In this document: in pieces, positions 16,374 to 24,940 of the stretch
Layout: every line of letters starts with the position of its first letter
Numbering within the stretch: the stretch's first letter is position 1
Source: Deltaproteobacteria bacterium
GTDB lineage: Bacteria; Desulfobacterota; DSM-4660; Desulfatiglandales; HGW-15
Assembly: GCA_016932235.1 (NCBI GenBank)
Contig: JAFGDF010000304.1
Location: 1 to 28,318, forward strand
Length of the DNA stretch: 28,318 bases
Reading direction: 5' to 3'
Notes under the pieces: generated by a model
Databases searched by the model: none
Told to the model about the DNA's origin: nothing
Seen by the model: only the letters and a program-made list of their open reading frames with translations
Program-made: the position numbers and the translations under genes

Positions 16374-18764
16374 TTAGTTCATCTGGAGTTCTGACCTTGC
16401 TATGATTTCAAGCTGGATAGCCGGCGTGAGATTCACGAAGTATGCGCTGTAACCGGCAACCCTTACGATGAGGTCCTTGTATTTTTCGGGGTCATTCCTC
16501 GCTGCAATAAGCGTTTCACGATCAACAATATTGAACTGCACATGCTTTCCTCCCAGTTCAAAATAGGTCTTTATTAGCACGGCAAGCTTCTGCATATCCT
16601 CCTCATCCGCGAGTGCCGAAGGATGAAATTTCATGTTTAAGAGGGTTGCCTGCATGGGGGTATGATCGATCTTGGCAGCGCTTTTAATGACTGCCGTCGG
16701 GCCATTTGTGTCCATTCCCTGTACGGGGGAGACCGCCCCATCGGCAAGGTACTCCCCTGCAAACCTTCCGTCGGGAGTAGCCCCGGTTAGTGCACCACCG
16801 GGGCCTTGTGTTGATATGGATATGCCGGAAGGTTTTTGCGTTCCTCCGAGTATGGTACCGAAGGTAGCGGAACTTTCTGAAAGGTGACGATATAATTCCG
16901 CGGCAATGCTGTCAGCGTAATCCGAATCATTGCCAAATTTTGGCGCGGCAACACAGGCCTTTCTTATCTCTTCATGCCCTGCCCAGTTCGCCGCCAGGGC
17001 TGTTCTTAATTCCTTCATGCTCCAGCGCTTTTCGTCGAAAACAAGCTTCTTCATCGCGGCCAGAGAATCGACAGCATTGATCATGCCTACCACGTTGAGT
17101 ACGCATTGGTTATTAAAAAAATATGGCCTTTCGGCGATATTCCTCCCAATCCTGATCGGGTCATCCATAAGCGCTGTTCTTATGGGGTCAGGGAATCCAT
17201 CGATGTGGGCCTGTACCCAGATATTATTGTATTCAGCATTGAACTCAAGAAAATAAGTGAACTGTTTCTTAAAGGCGATCATCAATTCATCAAAGGTGGT
17301 AAATGTATCCGGATCTCCTGTCTTGGGTCCGAGTTGCAGGCCTGTTTTAGGGAAAATGCCGTTATTCAGAGTGATTTCCAGGACCATCGGCACGATAAAC
17401 ATAGACACCGCCATCATGCAGGATTTACCAGGCAGAGCTGCGTCAATGCAACCTGCCATGGCGTAATTGCGGGCCTCCTTTAAGGGTATTCCATGGTGAA
17501 GGAAGTAGCCGATGTACGATTTATCCCCAATGAAGGCAGGCATTCCTATCCCTGTTTTGACAAGTTCAATGGCCTTGAGCATCAGGGTTTCGGGAGTCCC
17601 TTTATGCACTCTCAAGGTTATGGTGTGGTGAGGCGTAGGGCAGCGTTTGGCGGCTTCCAGGATAAGGTATGAAAGCTCGTTGGACGCGTCCGCACCGTCA
17701 GCAGTTTGGCCTCCTATAGTACAGTTATGCCACTTTGCCTTTCCAGCGTTTTTCTGCCTGTTGGCCATGCCGGATATTCTGTTTATCTCCATGTCCTTGA
17801 TTCGAAGGCTCTGGAGATATTCCAGGACCTCTTCATCAGTAATGGACCCTTTGGCGATATCTTTTCTGTAAAACGGGTAGAGGAACTGATCCATTCTGCC
17901 GATGCCTGCTGTAGGCGAGGGACACATCATCAAATAACAGAACCAGAAAGACTGAACTGCTTCTCTGAAATTTTGGGCTGGTTCCCCGGGGACCCTCTTG
18001 CAGATCTCTTCAATCCTTTCAATCTCTTTCTTCCTCTCCTGATCCCTCTCCTCCAGGGCCATTCTGCCGGCCAAAGCTGAGAATCGGCGCGCGAAACCTA
18101 TCACTGACTTTAGTGAAATAATAACGGCATTGAGAAAATGTCCCCTTTCTATTGAGCCTGGAGTGAGGAACCTTAATGTTTCAAGTTCTTTTTCCGCCTC
18201 AGTGATGATAGTGCCAAGGCCACGTTTTAAGGCTTTTTCATAGTCCACCACGATATTGTAGAAACCAGGACCAAGCCCCATACCACTCTCTGCATACCCG
18301 CCACCACTGCCTTCCTCTTTACTTTTCCATGGAGCATAAACGATACCGGACTGCATAAACGGCCAGAGCCTATTCTCATCGAAGGAGCGCCCCATCCTTA
18401 TCACGAGACTCTTTTTCCTCCAGTACTCATTCATCAACTCCAGCTCTTTAAGATCACTGTCGCTGATCAGCCAGCCTTCGCTCTTTAGAGCCGCTATCTC
18501 CGCTTTGGGCCAAGGTCCGTAGTTGAATTCGATTTCAACGCCCATATACCTGCTTGCCCCGTTACCAACAATAAGTTCACCGTCTCTGATAAAAATGGTA
18601 ATATTACTCAGCGTATGAGCAATGGCTTTCGCCCTTCTAAGAATCTCCGGCTCACCTTCGGTTTGTCTGTAGCTCTCTGTTATGAGACGGACTTTTTCTA
18701 TGCACATGGGATATTTTTCTACCCTGAGGCCTTCCATCATCTTTTGAATTCTCTTGGAACTCAT
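16374..18764 (-). CDS. Glycyl radical enzyme 1 (PFL/dehydratase/decarboxylase superfamily, substrate unknown)
   Basis: 796 residues, full length for the superfamily. The PFL-like domain runs to about 660 and the C-terminal glycyl radical domain ends the protein. The radical glycine is G771 in RVAGYSAYF. The thiyl-radical cysteine is C439 in AGCIDAALPGKS, followed by D441 where dehydratases and decarboxylases of this group usually have GCVE with a catalytic Glu. The conserved GRMDQFLYPFY block is present, but the ...NGHS... segment before it, typical of diol dehydratases, is replaced by CPSPTAGIG. It needs one-electron activation by a radical SAM activase, and none is intact nearby. First gene of the leftward operon (ribosome binding site AGGGAG). 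It is a clear paralogue of the protein at 20427-22826. Confidence 0.88.
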   Translation of the reverse strand: MSSKRIQKMMEGLRVEKYPMCIEKVRLITESYRQTEGEPEILRRAKAIAHTLSNITIFIRDGELIVGNGASRYMGVEIEFNYGPWPKAEIAALKSEGWLISDSDLKELELMNEYWRKKSLVIRMGRSFDENRLWPFMQSGIVYAPWKSKEEGSGGGYAESGMGLGPGFYNIVVDYEKALKRGLGTIITEAEKELETLRFLTPGSIERGHFLNAVIISLKSVIGFARRFSALAGRMALEERDQERKKEIERIEEICKRVPGEPAQNFREAVQSFWFCYLMMCPSPTAGIGRMDQFLYPFYRKDIAKGSITDEEVLEYLQSLRIKDMEINRISGMANRQKNAGKAKWHNCTIGGQTADGADASNELSYLILEAAKRCPTPHHTITLRVHKGTPETLMLKAIELVKTGIGMPAFIGDKSYIGYFLHHGIPLKEARNYAMAGCIDAALPGKSCMMAVSMFIVPMVLEITLNNGIFPKTGLQLGPKTGDPDTFTTFDELMIAFKKQFTYFLEFNAEYNNIWVQAHIDGFPDPIRTALMDDPIRIGRNIAERPYFFNNQCVLNVVGMINAVDSLAAMKKLVFDEKRWSMKELRTALAANWAGHEEIRKACVAAPKFGNDSDYADSIAAELYRHLSESSATFGTILGGTQKPSGISISTQGPGGALTGATPDGRFAGEYLADGAVSPVQGMDTNGPTAVIKSAAKIDHTPMQATLLNMKFHPSALADEEDMQKLAVLIKTYFELGGKHVQFNIVDRETLIAARNDPEKYKDLIVRVAGYSAYFVNLTPAIQLEIIARSELQMN

Positions 18765-19017
18765 GATGCGTTAACTCCCTGTTTCGATGATTTACCTAAT
18801 TCAAAATGACTGTTGTTTCCTAGTGCCCAATAGGTAAGTGGATAAACCTTGTCATCTCGGGTGAGAATATGAATCTGCCACGTTGATTCCTGTCTAAGAA
18901 TTATGAATTGATTGCTCCCTGCAATGAGACCCGGAATTGCCGTACTATGTGTTTTTTATCATTTCGCATCTTTCTGCCGAATGATACCTTCAGGGTTCAG
19001 TATGCATAACAATATTT

Positions 19018-19046
19018 TCTATAAAAATATTTATAATGATAGTCAA
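19018..19046 (-). promoter_or_regulatory. Sigma70-type promoter for the GRE1-SDR-livKHMGF operon
   Basis: On the minus strand TTGACT (19046-19041) is the -35 and TATAGA (19023-19018) the -10, 17 bp apart. Transcription would begin near 19011, leaving a leader of about 245 nt before the GRE1 ATG. Confidence 0.55.
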
Positions 19047-19072
19047 GCAATTTTTTAGAAATCATAAAAGTA

Positions 19073-19101
19073 TTGACAGAAAAACACATCTATGATACCA
19101 A
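19073..19101 (+). promoter_or_regulatory. Candidate promoter for iclR-GRE2
   Basis: A perfect -35 TTGACA (19073-19078) is clear. The -10 is poor: TACCAA (19096-19101) at 17 bp, or TATGAT (19091-19096) at an unfavourable 12 bp. A weak -10 would fit activator dependence. The start site would be near 19108, about 50 nt before the iclR ATG. Confidence 0.35.
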
Positions 19102-19157
19102 AATTAGAAATATTGTTGAAAATAAATAAAACCTATTGCATAATCCTAAACTATTAA

Positions 19158-19937
19158 ATGGAACTTCAAAAAGATTATATCTCGGTCCAAAAAGCGCTTC
19201 AAATCCTGTTGGCATTTGTTCCTCATAACAAGGAGATGGGCACTATGGAGGTCAGTGAGTTACTGGGACTCAATAAATCGACCGTGAGCCGTCTTCTGAA
19301 CGTCTTAGTCCGTTATGATTTTTTACAGCACGATAAAAAAACCAGGAAGTTCAGGCTTGGTAAATCAGCAGCAGCGATCGGGATGGCTGTAAAACAATCT
19401 CTGAGTGAACAAATTATAGGAATCGCTCAGCCTTACATCGATGATCTGCGGAATAAACTCGATGAAACCTTCGCCCTTGAGATATGGAACGGTGACAGTA
19501 CGATCATGGCTTATCGGGCCGAGGCCTTACGATTGCGAAGAGTATCCCTCCTGCGGCCGGGGGATAAGGTGGATGTACACGTTTCTGCCGGTGCAAGGGT
19601 AATTTTAGCCTTTTCATCACAACATGTTATCGAAAATATTTTAAGGGGCATGTTTCCAAAGTACACTGAGAAGACCATCACAGATTCGGACCTCCTTAAG
19701 GCACAACTGCCTGGAATAAGAGAAAACGGCTACTTTATAGCCCTTGGTGAACGCCATCTGGAATCCAATATTATTGCGGTTCCCATATTCAACTTTGAAA
19801 AAAAACCGGTCGCCGCCATATCCCTTTTTACAATAACGGAAAGATTGCAAACCTTGATTGACTCGGAAGTGGTTTCACTGCTGAAGCAAACGGCATCCCA
19901 GATTTCGGCCAAACTTCTCTATTCCGAAGAGGATTGA
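19158..19937 (+). CDS. IclR-family transcriptional regulator
   Basis: 259 residues. N-terminal winged helix-turn-helix (about 8-70; MEVSELLGLNKSTVSRLL is the HTH, followed by the wing RKFRLG). The C-terminal effector-binding IclR domain (about 85-255) contains the usual DKVDVHVSAGARVILAF stretch and the late GYFIALGE block. IclR proteins bind small organic acids or aromatics and repress or activate adjacent catabolic operons. The position, divergent from GRE1 and upstream of GRE2, makes it the likely controller of both units. No strong ribosome binding site precedes the ATG. The activase remnant begins 41 nt after its stop. Confidence 0.88.
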   Translation: MELQKDYISVQKALQILLAFVPHNKEMGTMEVSELLGLNKSTVSRLLNVLVRYDFLQHDKKTRKFRLGKSAAAIGMAVKQSLSEQIIGIAQPYIDDLRNKLDETFALEIWNGDSTIMAYRAEALRLRRVSLLRPGDKVDVHVSAGARVILAFSSQHVIENILRGMFPKYTEKTITDSDLLKAQLPGIRENGYFIALGERHLESNIIAVPIFNFEKKPVAAISLFTITERLQTLIDSEVVSLLKQTASQISAKLLYSEED

Positions 19938-19978
19938 AACCGGAACCGGGGAACATATCCATATCCAATAGAATCAAT

Positions 19979-20405
19979 ATGGAAACAAATGAAAAAAAGG
20001 GCGTTATTTTAAACATACAGCATTATTCGATACATGATGGGCCTGGTATGGATACTGAGAAGCACAGATTAGGCACCGGATTTGACAACCGAAGGATCCT
20101 TGATAACGCAAGGCGGATTTATCATGAGTTGAAAAAGCCGCTGGTCGCGCGCATGCCGGTTGTTCCGGGATATATATAATGCGTCGGAGGAAAATATACG
20201 TCAAACAGCAGAGTTCATCGCGAGAGAACTGGGAAAAGATGTTCGCGTGCACTTGTTGCCCTATCATAGGCTTGGAAATACTAAATATGCCCTATTGGAA
20301 GCCCCACTCAAAGCGGTCAATATAGAACCGCCGGGAAATGAGGATATGGGGGAATTTAAAGGAATTATGGAGGGGTATGGTTTAGATGTAGAAATCGGGG
20401 GGTAG
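19979..20405 (+). pseudogene. Destroyed glycyl-radical-enzyme activase (radical SAM)
   Basis: From the ATG at 19979 the reading is the canonical activase start (VILNIQHYSIHDGPG). The next residues expected are the IRT...CxxxCxxC radical SAM core, but the frame jumps at about 20045-20050 directly into a mid-protein segment (MDTEKHR.GTGFDN, ILDNARRI). It runs to RMPVVPGY and hits TAA at 20177-20179 within a TA tract (TATATATAAT, 20171-20180). The rest continues in the +1 frame: NASEENIRQTAEFI, HLLPYHRLGNTKY and the terminal GLDVEIGG. Removing two TA units would restore PVVPGYN. About 142 residues remain against ~300, and every iron-sulfur ligand cysteine is gone. It cannot be functional. It sits just where a GRE activase belongs, 21 nt before GRE2. 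Confidence 0.9.
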
Positions 20406-20426
20406 CCTTAAAAGGGAGTAATACTG

Positions 20427-22826
20427 ATGAATGAACGAGTAAAAAGGCTGATGGCCAAATTAGATGTTAAGGAATTCCCCATATGTTCCGAAAAAGCCCG
20501 GCTGGTGGTGGAATCGTTAAGAAGAACGGAAGGTGAACCGCAGATTGTCAGGCGCGCTAAGGCAACGGCCCATTTTTTGGACAACCGAACAATCTTCATT
20601 GAAGACGATGAAGTCATTGTCGGCAATGTCGCCGCCAAACCTATGGGCATGGAGGCCGGGACAATGGGCCCGGCCTGGCCAAAGGAAGATTTGGAGAGCC
20701 TGAGAGCGGCCGGCCTTACTCTTTCGGAAGAGGATGAAGTCGTTCTGCGATCTTTAGATGACTACTGGAGAGAAAAAGGACGAACCCTGGATGAACGTCA
20801 GGGGCAATTTTACGATGATGAACGTATGTGGCCCTTTATCCGTGCAGGCATTCTTTGTCCTCCATGGAAAAAGAAGAATGAAGGTCGAGGGCAAGGTTCC
20901 GCAGGCGTGGGATGGGGTCTTGGTCTGGCCTACACTCTGATTGTTGTGGATTTTGCCAAGGTACTCAATGAAGGGCTTAACAAGATCATTGATGACGCCC
21001 GAACAGAACTTCGGGCCTTGCGTTATTTCAGCGCCGAGGAGGTAAAAAAAAACGATTTTCTGGAGTCGGTAATTATTTCCCTGTTATCCATTGTACGCAT
21101 AGCAGAAAGATTCGCGGCCATGGCTGAAAAAATGGCGTCAAGTGAAAATGACCTGAATCGTAAAGAGGAACTTGTTCGGATTTCAGAGATCTGCCGCCGG
21201 GTTCCGGGTACTCCGGCCCTTAACTTCCGGGAAGCCATTCAATCCTTCTGGTTTATTTTTCTTATGACCCTTGGCGGAGCATCACCGGGAGGGCGTTTTG
21301 ACCAGTTCATGTATCCTTTCTACAAGAATGATATTGAAAAAGGCCGAATCACTGACGAAGAGGTCATGGAACTGCTGGAATGCTTGCGAATAAAAGTAAT
21401 GCAATATAATTTTATCGGTGGTGGTAAGTTACAGCGAGAAAAATGGTCCGGGATGGCCCGCTGGCATAATTTTGTTATCGGTGGTGTGACACCGGAAGGA
21501 GAAGACGCTACCAACCCGCTTTCATACCTTATTTTGGAGGCGGCCCGGGAATGCCGGACGCCACATCATACCATTACGGTTAGGGTACATGAAAAAACAC
21601 CTGAGACTCTTATGTTAAAAGCCCTTGAAGTGGTCAAATTAGGGATGGGAATGCCTGCCTTTGTCGGGGATAAATCATATATAGGGTATCTGATTGATCA
21701 GGGTGTTCCGTTGAAAGATGCCCGCAATTATGCGCTTTCCGGGTGTTTGGATGTCAATTTGCCCGGAAAGTCGCGCACATCCGCCATAGGCATGTTTATC
21801 GTACCCAGGGTTTTGGAAATTTTCCTGAATAACGGTTTTGATCCTCTTCTTGGTATTCAACTGGGACCGAAGACCGGAAAGTTCGAGGAATTCACATCTT
21901 TTCATGAATTAATGGCATCCTTTAAGCGGCAACTTAAACATTTCATGAGTCTCGCCGCGGAGGAGCATAACATTTTACTGCGCGCTCATGCTGAGTTATT
22001 TCCGGATGCCGTGCATTCAGCACTGATGCATGATGCCATAAAGGTAGGGCGTGATGTTCTCAACCGTGTCATGCCGTTTGAAAACGGTTCCGTGCTTAAC
22101 CTTGTGGGAATGGTAAACGTCGCAGATTCAATGGCGGCGATAAAAAAACTCGTTTTTGACGAGAAAAAGATTTCCCTAATGGAACTTAAAGCGGCCCTGG
22201 ACGCCAACTGGGAAGGCGAGAAGAATGCCCGGATACGAAAAATGTGTGTCGAAGCGCCGAAGTACGGGAACGGTATTCCTGAAGTGGATGAGATTCTGGC
22301 GGAATTATTTCAGTTCTGGGCCGACACCGCCCTGTCATTTCCCACTTCCTGGGGCGGTACCATAAAACCCACAGGTATTTCCATCACGGCTCATGCCCCA
22401 GGTGGAGCCCTGACAGGGGCTACTCCGGACGGCAGGATAGCAGGCGAAACTTTAGCGGACGGCACCCTGTCCCCGGCGCAGGGCAGAGACACCAGAGGCC
22501 CTACGGCTGTAATTCGCAGCGCTATGACAGTCAACCAACGGGCGTTTCAAGCCACCTTGCTTAATATGAAGTTTGATCCCTCTGCGCTGAAGACGGAAGG
22601 CGATCTAAAAAAGCTGTCAATGCTGATCAGGACTTATTTCAGTCAGGGAGGAAAACATATACAGTTTAATGTGATTGATAAATCCACATTACTCGACAGC
22701 CAACGGCGGCCTGAAAAATATCGGAATCTCATTGTGAGAGTGGCCGGCTACAGCGCGTATTTCGTATCCCTTGACAGATCGGTGCAGGATGAGATCATTG
22801 CGCGGACTGATTACAGATCGGTTTAA
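20427..22826 (+). CDS. Glycyl radical enzyme 2 (paralogue of GRE1, substrate unknown)
   Basis: 799 residues, complete. The radical glycine is G774 in RVAGYSAYF. The active-site cysteine is C440 in SGCLDVNLPGKS with D442 in place of the usual Glu. GRFDQFMYPFY is kept, preceded by LGGASPG instead of the NGHS type of diol dehydratases. It shares long blocks with GRE1 (for example LVVES/LITES near the start, WPFI..GI..PPWK, LQLGPKTG/IQLGPKTG, ATPDGR.AGE.LADG). The two differ in the segments before the cysteine loop and around 330-345. Ribosome binding site AAAGGGAG is at 20411-20418. It is co-directional with iclR and the dead activase. Being full length while its neighbouring activase is dead implies activation in trans or very recent loss. 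Confidence 0.88.
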   Translation: MNERVKRLMAKLDVKEFPICSEKARLVVESLRRTEGEPQIVRRAKATAHFLDNRTIFIEDDEVIVGNVAAKPMGMEAGTMGPAWPKEDLESLRAAGLTLSEEDEVVLRSLDDYWREKGRTLDERQGQFYDDERMWPFIRAGILCPPWKKKNEGRGQGSAGVGWGLGLAYTLIVVDFAKVLNEGLNKIIDDARTELRALRYFSAEEVKKNDFLESVIISLLSIVRIAERFAAMAEKMASSENDLNRKEELVRISEICRRVPGTPALNFREAIQSFWFIFLMTLGGASPGGRFDQFMYPFYKNDIEKGRITDEEVMELLECLRIKVMQYNFIGGGKLQREKWSGMARWHNFVIGGVTPEGEDATNPLSYLILEAARECRTPHHTITVRVHEKTPETLMLKALEVVKLGMGMPAFVGDKSYIGYLIDQGVPLKDARNYALSGCLDVNLPGKSRTSAIGMFIVPRVLEIFLNNGFDPLLGIQLGPKTGKFEEFTSFHELMASFKRQLKHFMSLAAEEHNILLRAHAELFPDAVHSALMHDAIKVGRDVLNRVMPFENGSVLNLVGMVNVADSMAAIKKLVFDEKKISLMELKAALDANWEGEKNARIRKMCVEAPKYGNGIPEVDEILAELFQFWADTALSFPTSWGGTIKPTGISITAHAPGGALTGATPDGRIAGETLADGTLSPAQGRDTRGPTAVIRSAMTVNQRAFQATLLNMKFDPSALKTEGDLKKLSMLIRTYFSQGGKHIQFNVIDKSTLLDSQRRPEKYRNLIVRVAGYSAYFVSLDRSVQDEIIARTDYRSV

Positions 22827-22897
22827 TTACGTATTATCAATAAGTTGATATCACTTTTGTCCAAAACGCTTTTAAGGATTGAAGGGTTCGTATGGGG

Positions 22898-22946
22898 GGA
22901 CGCGTTTCATCGCGTCCGCTTATTTCGGCCACGACAGAGCGTGGCC
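22898..22946. terminator. Two tandem hairpins between convergent GRE2 and uvrB
   Basis: Hairpin 1: GGACGCG (22898-22904), loop TTTCAT, CGCGTCC (22911-22917). Hairpin 2: GGCCACG (22927-22933), loop ACAGAG, CGTGGCC (22940-22946). Both have perfect 7-bp GC-rich stems. There is no proper U-tract on either side, so classic intrinsic termination is uncertain. The pair resembles REP-type paired palindromes placed between convergent genes, where they can stabilise or end both transcripts. Confidence 0.5.
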
Positions 22947-22954
22947 CTCCACTG

Positions 22955-24940
22955 CTATGAATTCTCCAGCTCCTCCTCCTGCAGTTCCCTGATTTCATCC
23001 CTGAGCCTGGCTGCCTCCTCAAATTCAAGCCTTTCAGCGGCCGCAAGCATCTTCTTGCGGAGGTCTGATATCATATCCCGTATAATATCCGGTGTCAGAT
23101 AAGCCTTTATTTTTTCTTTAACAGTTGGGACGGTTACATAGTCGGCTTCATAAATGGAACCGAGGATATTCTCAATGTTTTTCCGGATGGATGCGGGGGT
23201 GATATTGTTGGCCCTGTTATATTCCATCTGGATTTCCCTGCGGCGGTTGCTTTCGTCGATAGCACTCTTCATCGAAGGAGTGATCTGGTCGGCGTAAAAG
23301 ACGACTATCCCGTTGATATTACGGGCGGCTCTGCCGCTTGTCTGTATCAGAGATCTTTCGGAGCGCAGGAATCCTTCCTTATCCGCATCAAGTATGGCGA
23401 CCATCGATACTTCAGGCAGGTCCAGTCCTTCCCGTAGCAGATTTATTCCGATAAGGACATCAAAAACACCCGAACGAAGATCCCGGATGATCTCCATCCT
23501 CTCTATGGTCTTTATTGTGGAATGGAGATATTGCACTTTAAGGCCGAGTTCATCATAATATTCACAGAGATCTTCCGCCATTTTTTTTGTGAGTGTTGTG
23601 ACGAGCACACGTTCTCCCCTTGCAGCTCTTTCCCGGATTTTTCCCAGGAGGTCATCGACCTGGTTTTTAGCGGGGCAAACGATGACCTCCGGATCCATAA
23701 GCCCTGTAGGCCTGATGACCTGATCAGCGATAACATTTGCCCTCTCGAGTTCATAGGGGCCGGGCGTGGCTGATACATATATCACCTGTTTCACCCTGGT
23801 TTCAAATTCCTCGAATTTAAGCGGCCTGTTATCCAGAGCGGACGGAAGCCGAAAACCGTAATCCACAAGAGTCTGTTTTCTAGACCTGTCTCCCCTGTAC
23901 ATGCCATAGAGCTGGGGAACACCGATATGGCTCTCATCGATAATAACCAGGTAATCACTGGGAAAGTAGTCCAGCAGGGTAGGAGGAGGCTCGCCGGCGG
24001 ACCTGCCAGTCAAGTGCCTGGAGTAATTTTCAATGCCCTGACAGTAACCCATTTCGATCATCATCTCCAGATCAAACTGGGTTCGTTCTTCTATCCTCTG
24101 GGCCTCAATGAGCTTGCTTTCAGACCGGAAAAAGGCAATCCTTTCTTTGAGCTCCTCCCTGATATTTTCTATGGCCCTTTCCCTTATTTCTGTTGTGGTC
24201 ACATAATGGGTTGCCGGATAAATGGTAACGCGACCGAGATTTTTCGTAACTTTTCCAGAAAGAGGGTCAATCTCCTGGATCGCTTCCACTTCATCCCCGA
24301 AAAAATGGATGCGGACCGCGCGTTCCTCTTCATGGGCGGGATAAATATCGAGCACGTCTCCGCGGACACGAAAACGTCCTCTGTAAAAGTCAAATTCCCC
24401 GCGCTCATAATTTATATCAACAAGCTTTCTTATCGCATCATCCCTGGCAAGGGGCCTATCCTTTTCAGCGTAAAGGATCATTTCATGATAAACCTCGGGC
24501 GAACCCAGGCCGTATATGCAGGAGACGCTTGCCACAATGATTACATCTTCCCTGTCCAGCAGGGATCTTGTGGCGCTATGACGCATCTTGTCTATATGCT
24601 CATTAATACTGGAGTCTTTCTGTATGTAGGTGTCGGAATGGGGGATATATGCCTCAGGCTGATAATAGTCATAATAGCTTACGAAATATTCAACAGCGTT
24701 GTTCGGAAACAGATTTTTAAATTCGCCATAAAGCTGCGCCGCCAAGGTTTTGTTGGGAGCGATGATCAGGGTCGGCTTTTGAGCCTTTGCTATTACATGG
24801 GCCATCGTGAATGTCTTGCCTGACCCGGTCACACCAAGCAGGACCTGATGACGAAGGTTTTCTTTAAGGCCCTTGGTAAGGGTTTCAATAGCTCCGGGCT
24901 GATCGCCGCAGGGTTCGAGGTCTGTAATTAATTCAAACAT
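22955..24940 (-). CDS. uvrB: UvrABC excinuclease subunit B
   Basis: 661 residues from the ATG at 24940; the frame runs 40 codons further into cysS, but the family start [17 protein letters not shown] fixes the choice. Walker A is GVTGSGKT (36-43), the DNA-clamping beta-hairpin region [18 protein letters not shown] is present, helicase motifs include DESH and SGRAARN, and the C-terminal UVR motif ([14 protein letters not shown]) binds UvrC. It verifies DNA damage in nucleotide excision repair. It overlaps the cysS end by 8 bp with GGAG just before the ATG, so it is co-transcribed with cysS. Confidence 0.97.
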   Translation of the reverse strand: MFELITDLEPCGDQPGAIETLTKGLKENLRHQVLLGVTGSGKTFTMAHVIAKAQKPTLIIAPNKTLAAQLYGEFKNLFPNNAVEYFVSYYDYYQPEAYIPHSDTYIQKDSSINEHIDKMRHSATRSLLDREDVIIVASVSCIYGLGSPEVYHEMILYAEKDRPLARDDAIRKLVDINYERGEFDFYRGRFRVRGDVLDIYPAHEEERAVRIHFFGDEVEAIQEIDPLSGKVTKNLGRVTIYPATHYVTTTEIRERAIENIREELKERIAFFRSESKLIEAQRIEERTQFDLEMMIEMGYCQGIENYSRHLTGRSAGEPPPTLLDYFPSDYLVIIDESHIGVPQLYGMYRGDRSRKQTLVDYGFRLPSALDNRPLKFEEFETRVKQVIYVSATPGPYELERANVIADQVIRPTGLMDPEVIVCPAKNQVDDLLGKIRERAARGERVLVTTLTKKMAEDLCEYYDELGLKVQYLHSTIKTIERMEIIRDLRSGVFDVLIGINLLREGLDLPEVSMVAILDADKEGFLRSERSLIQTSGRAARNINGIVVFYADQITPSMKSAIDESNRRREIQMEYNRANNITPASIRKNIENILGSIYEADYVTVPTVKEKIKAYLTPDIIRDMISDLRKKMLAAAERLEFEEAARLRDEIRELQEEELENS

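Larger units (their letters stand above)
19008..19117. promoter_or_regulatory. Candidate IclR operator: widely spaced inverted repeat
   Basis: AACAATATTTTC (19008-19019) and GAAATATTGTT (19107-19117) are inverted copies of one motif, differing by a single inserted T. They flank both promoter candidates. One overlaps the leftward -10/start region and the other lies just downstream of the rightward -10. This is the arrangement expected for one regulator controlling both directions. AT-rich composition could produce it by chance. Confidence 0.35.
18765..19157. promoter_or_regulatory. Divergent control region between GRE1 operon and IclR-GRE2 operon
   Basis: 393 bp without a gene between divergent start codons. 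The part nearer iclR (about 18995-19150) is very AT-rich and holds back-to-back promoter candidates flanked by an inverted repeat. The part nearer GRE1 (18765-19010) would be transcribed as a long 5' leader of about 245 nt. I found no known riboswitch pattern in it. Confidence 0.6.

Noticed and set aside
16374..22826. Either GRE being pyruvate formate-lyase
   Set aside because: PFL has a Cys-Cys pair at the active site and about 760 residues. Here a single GC(I/L)D cysteine is found, and the neighbours are an importer and an SDR, not a formate transporter.
23927..24823. 298-codon plus-strand open frame
   Set aside because: It lies entirely antisense to uvrB, which has every family motif. The product has no recognisable domain and no ribosome binding site.
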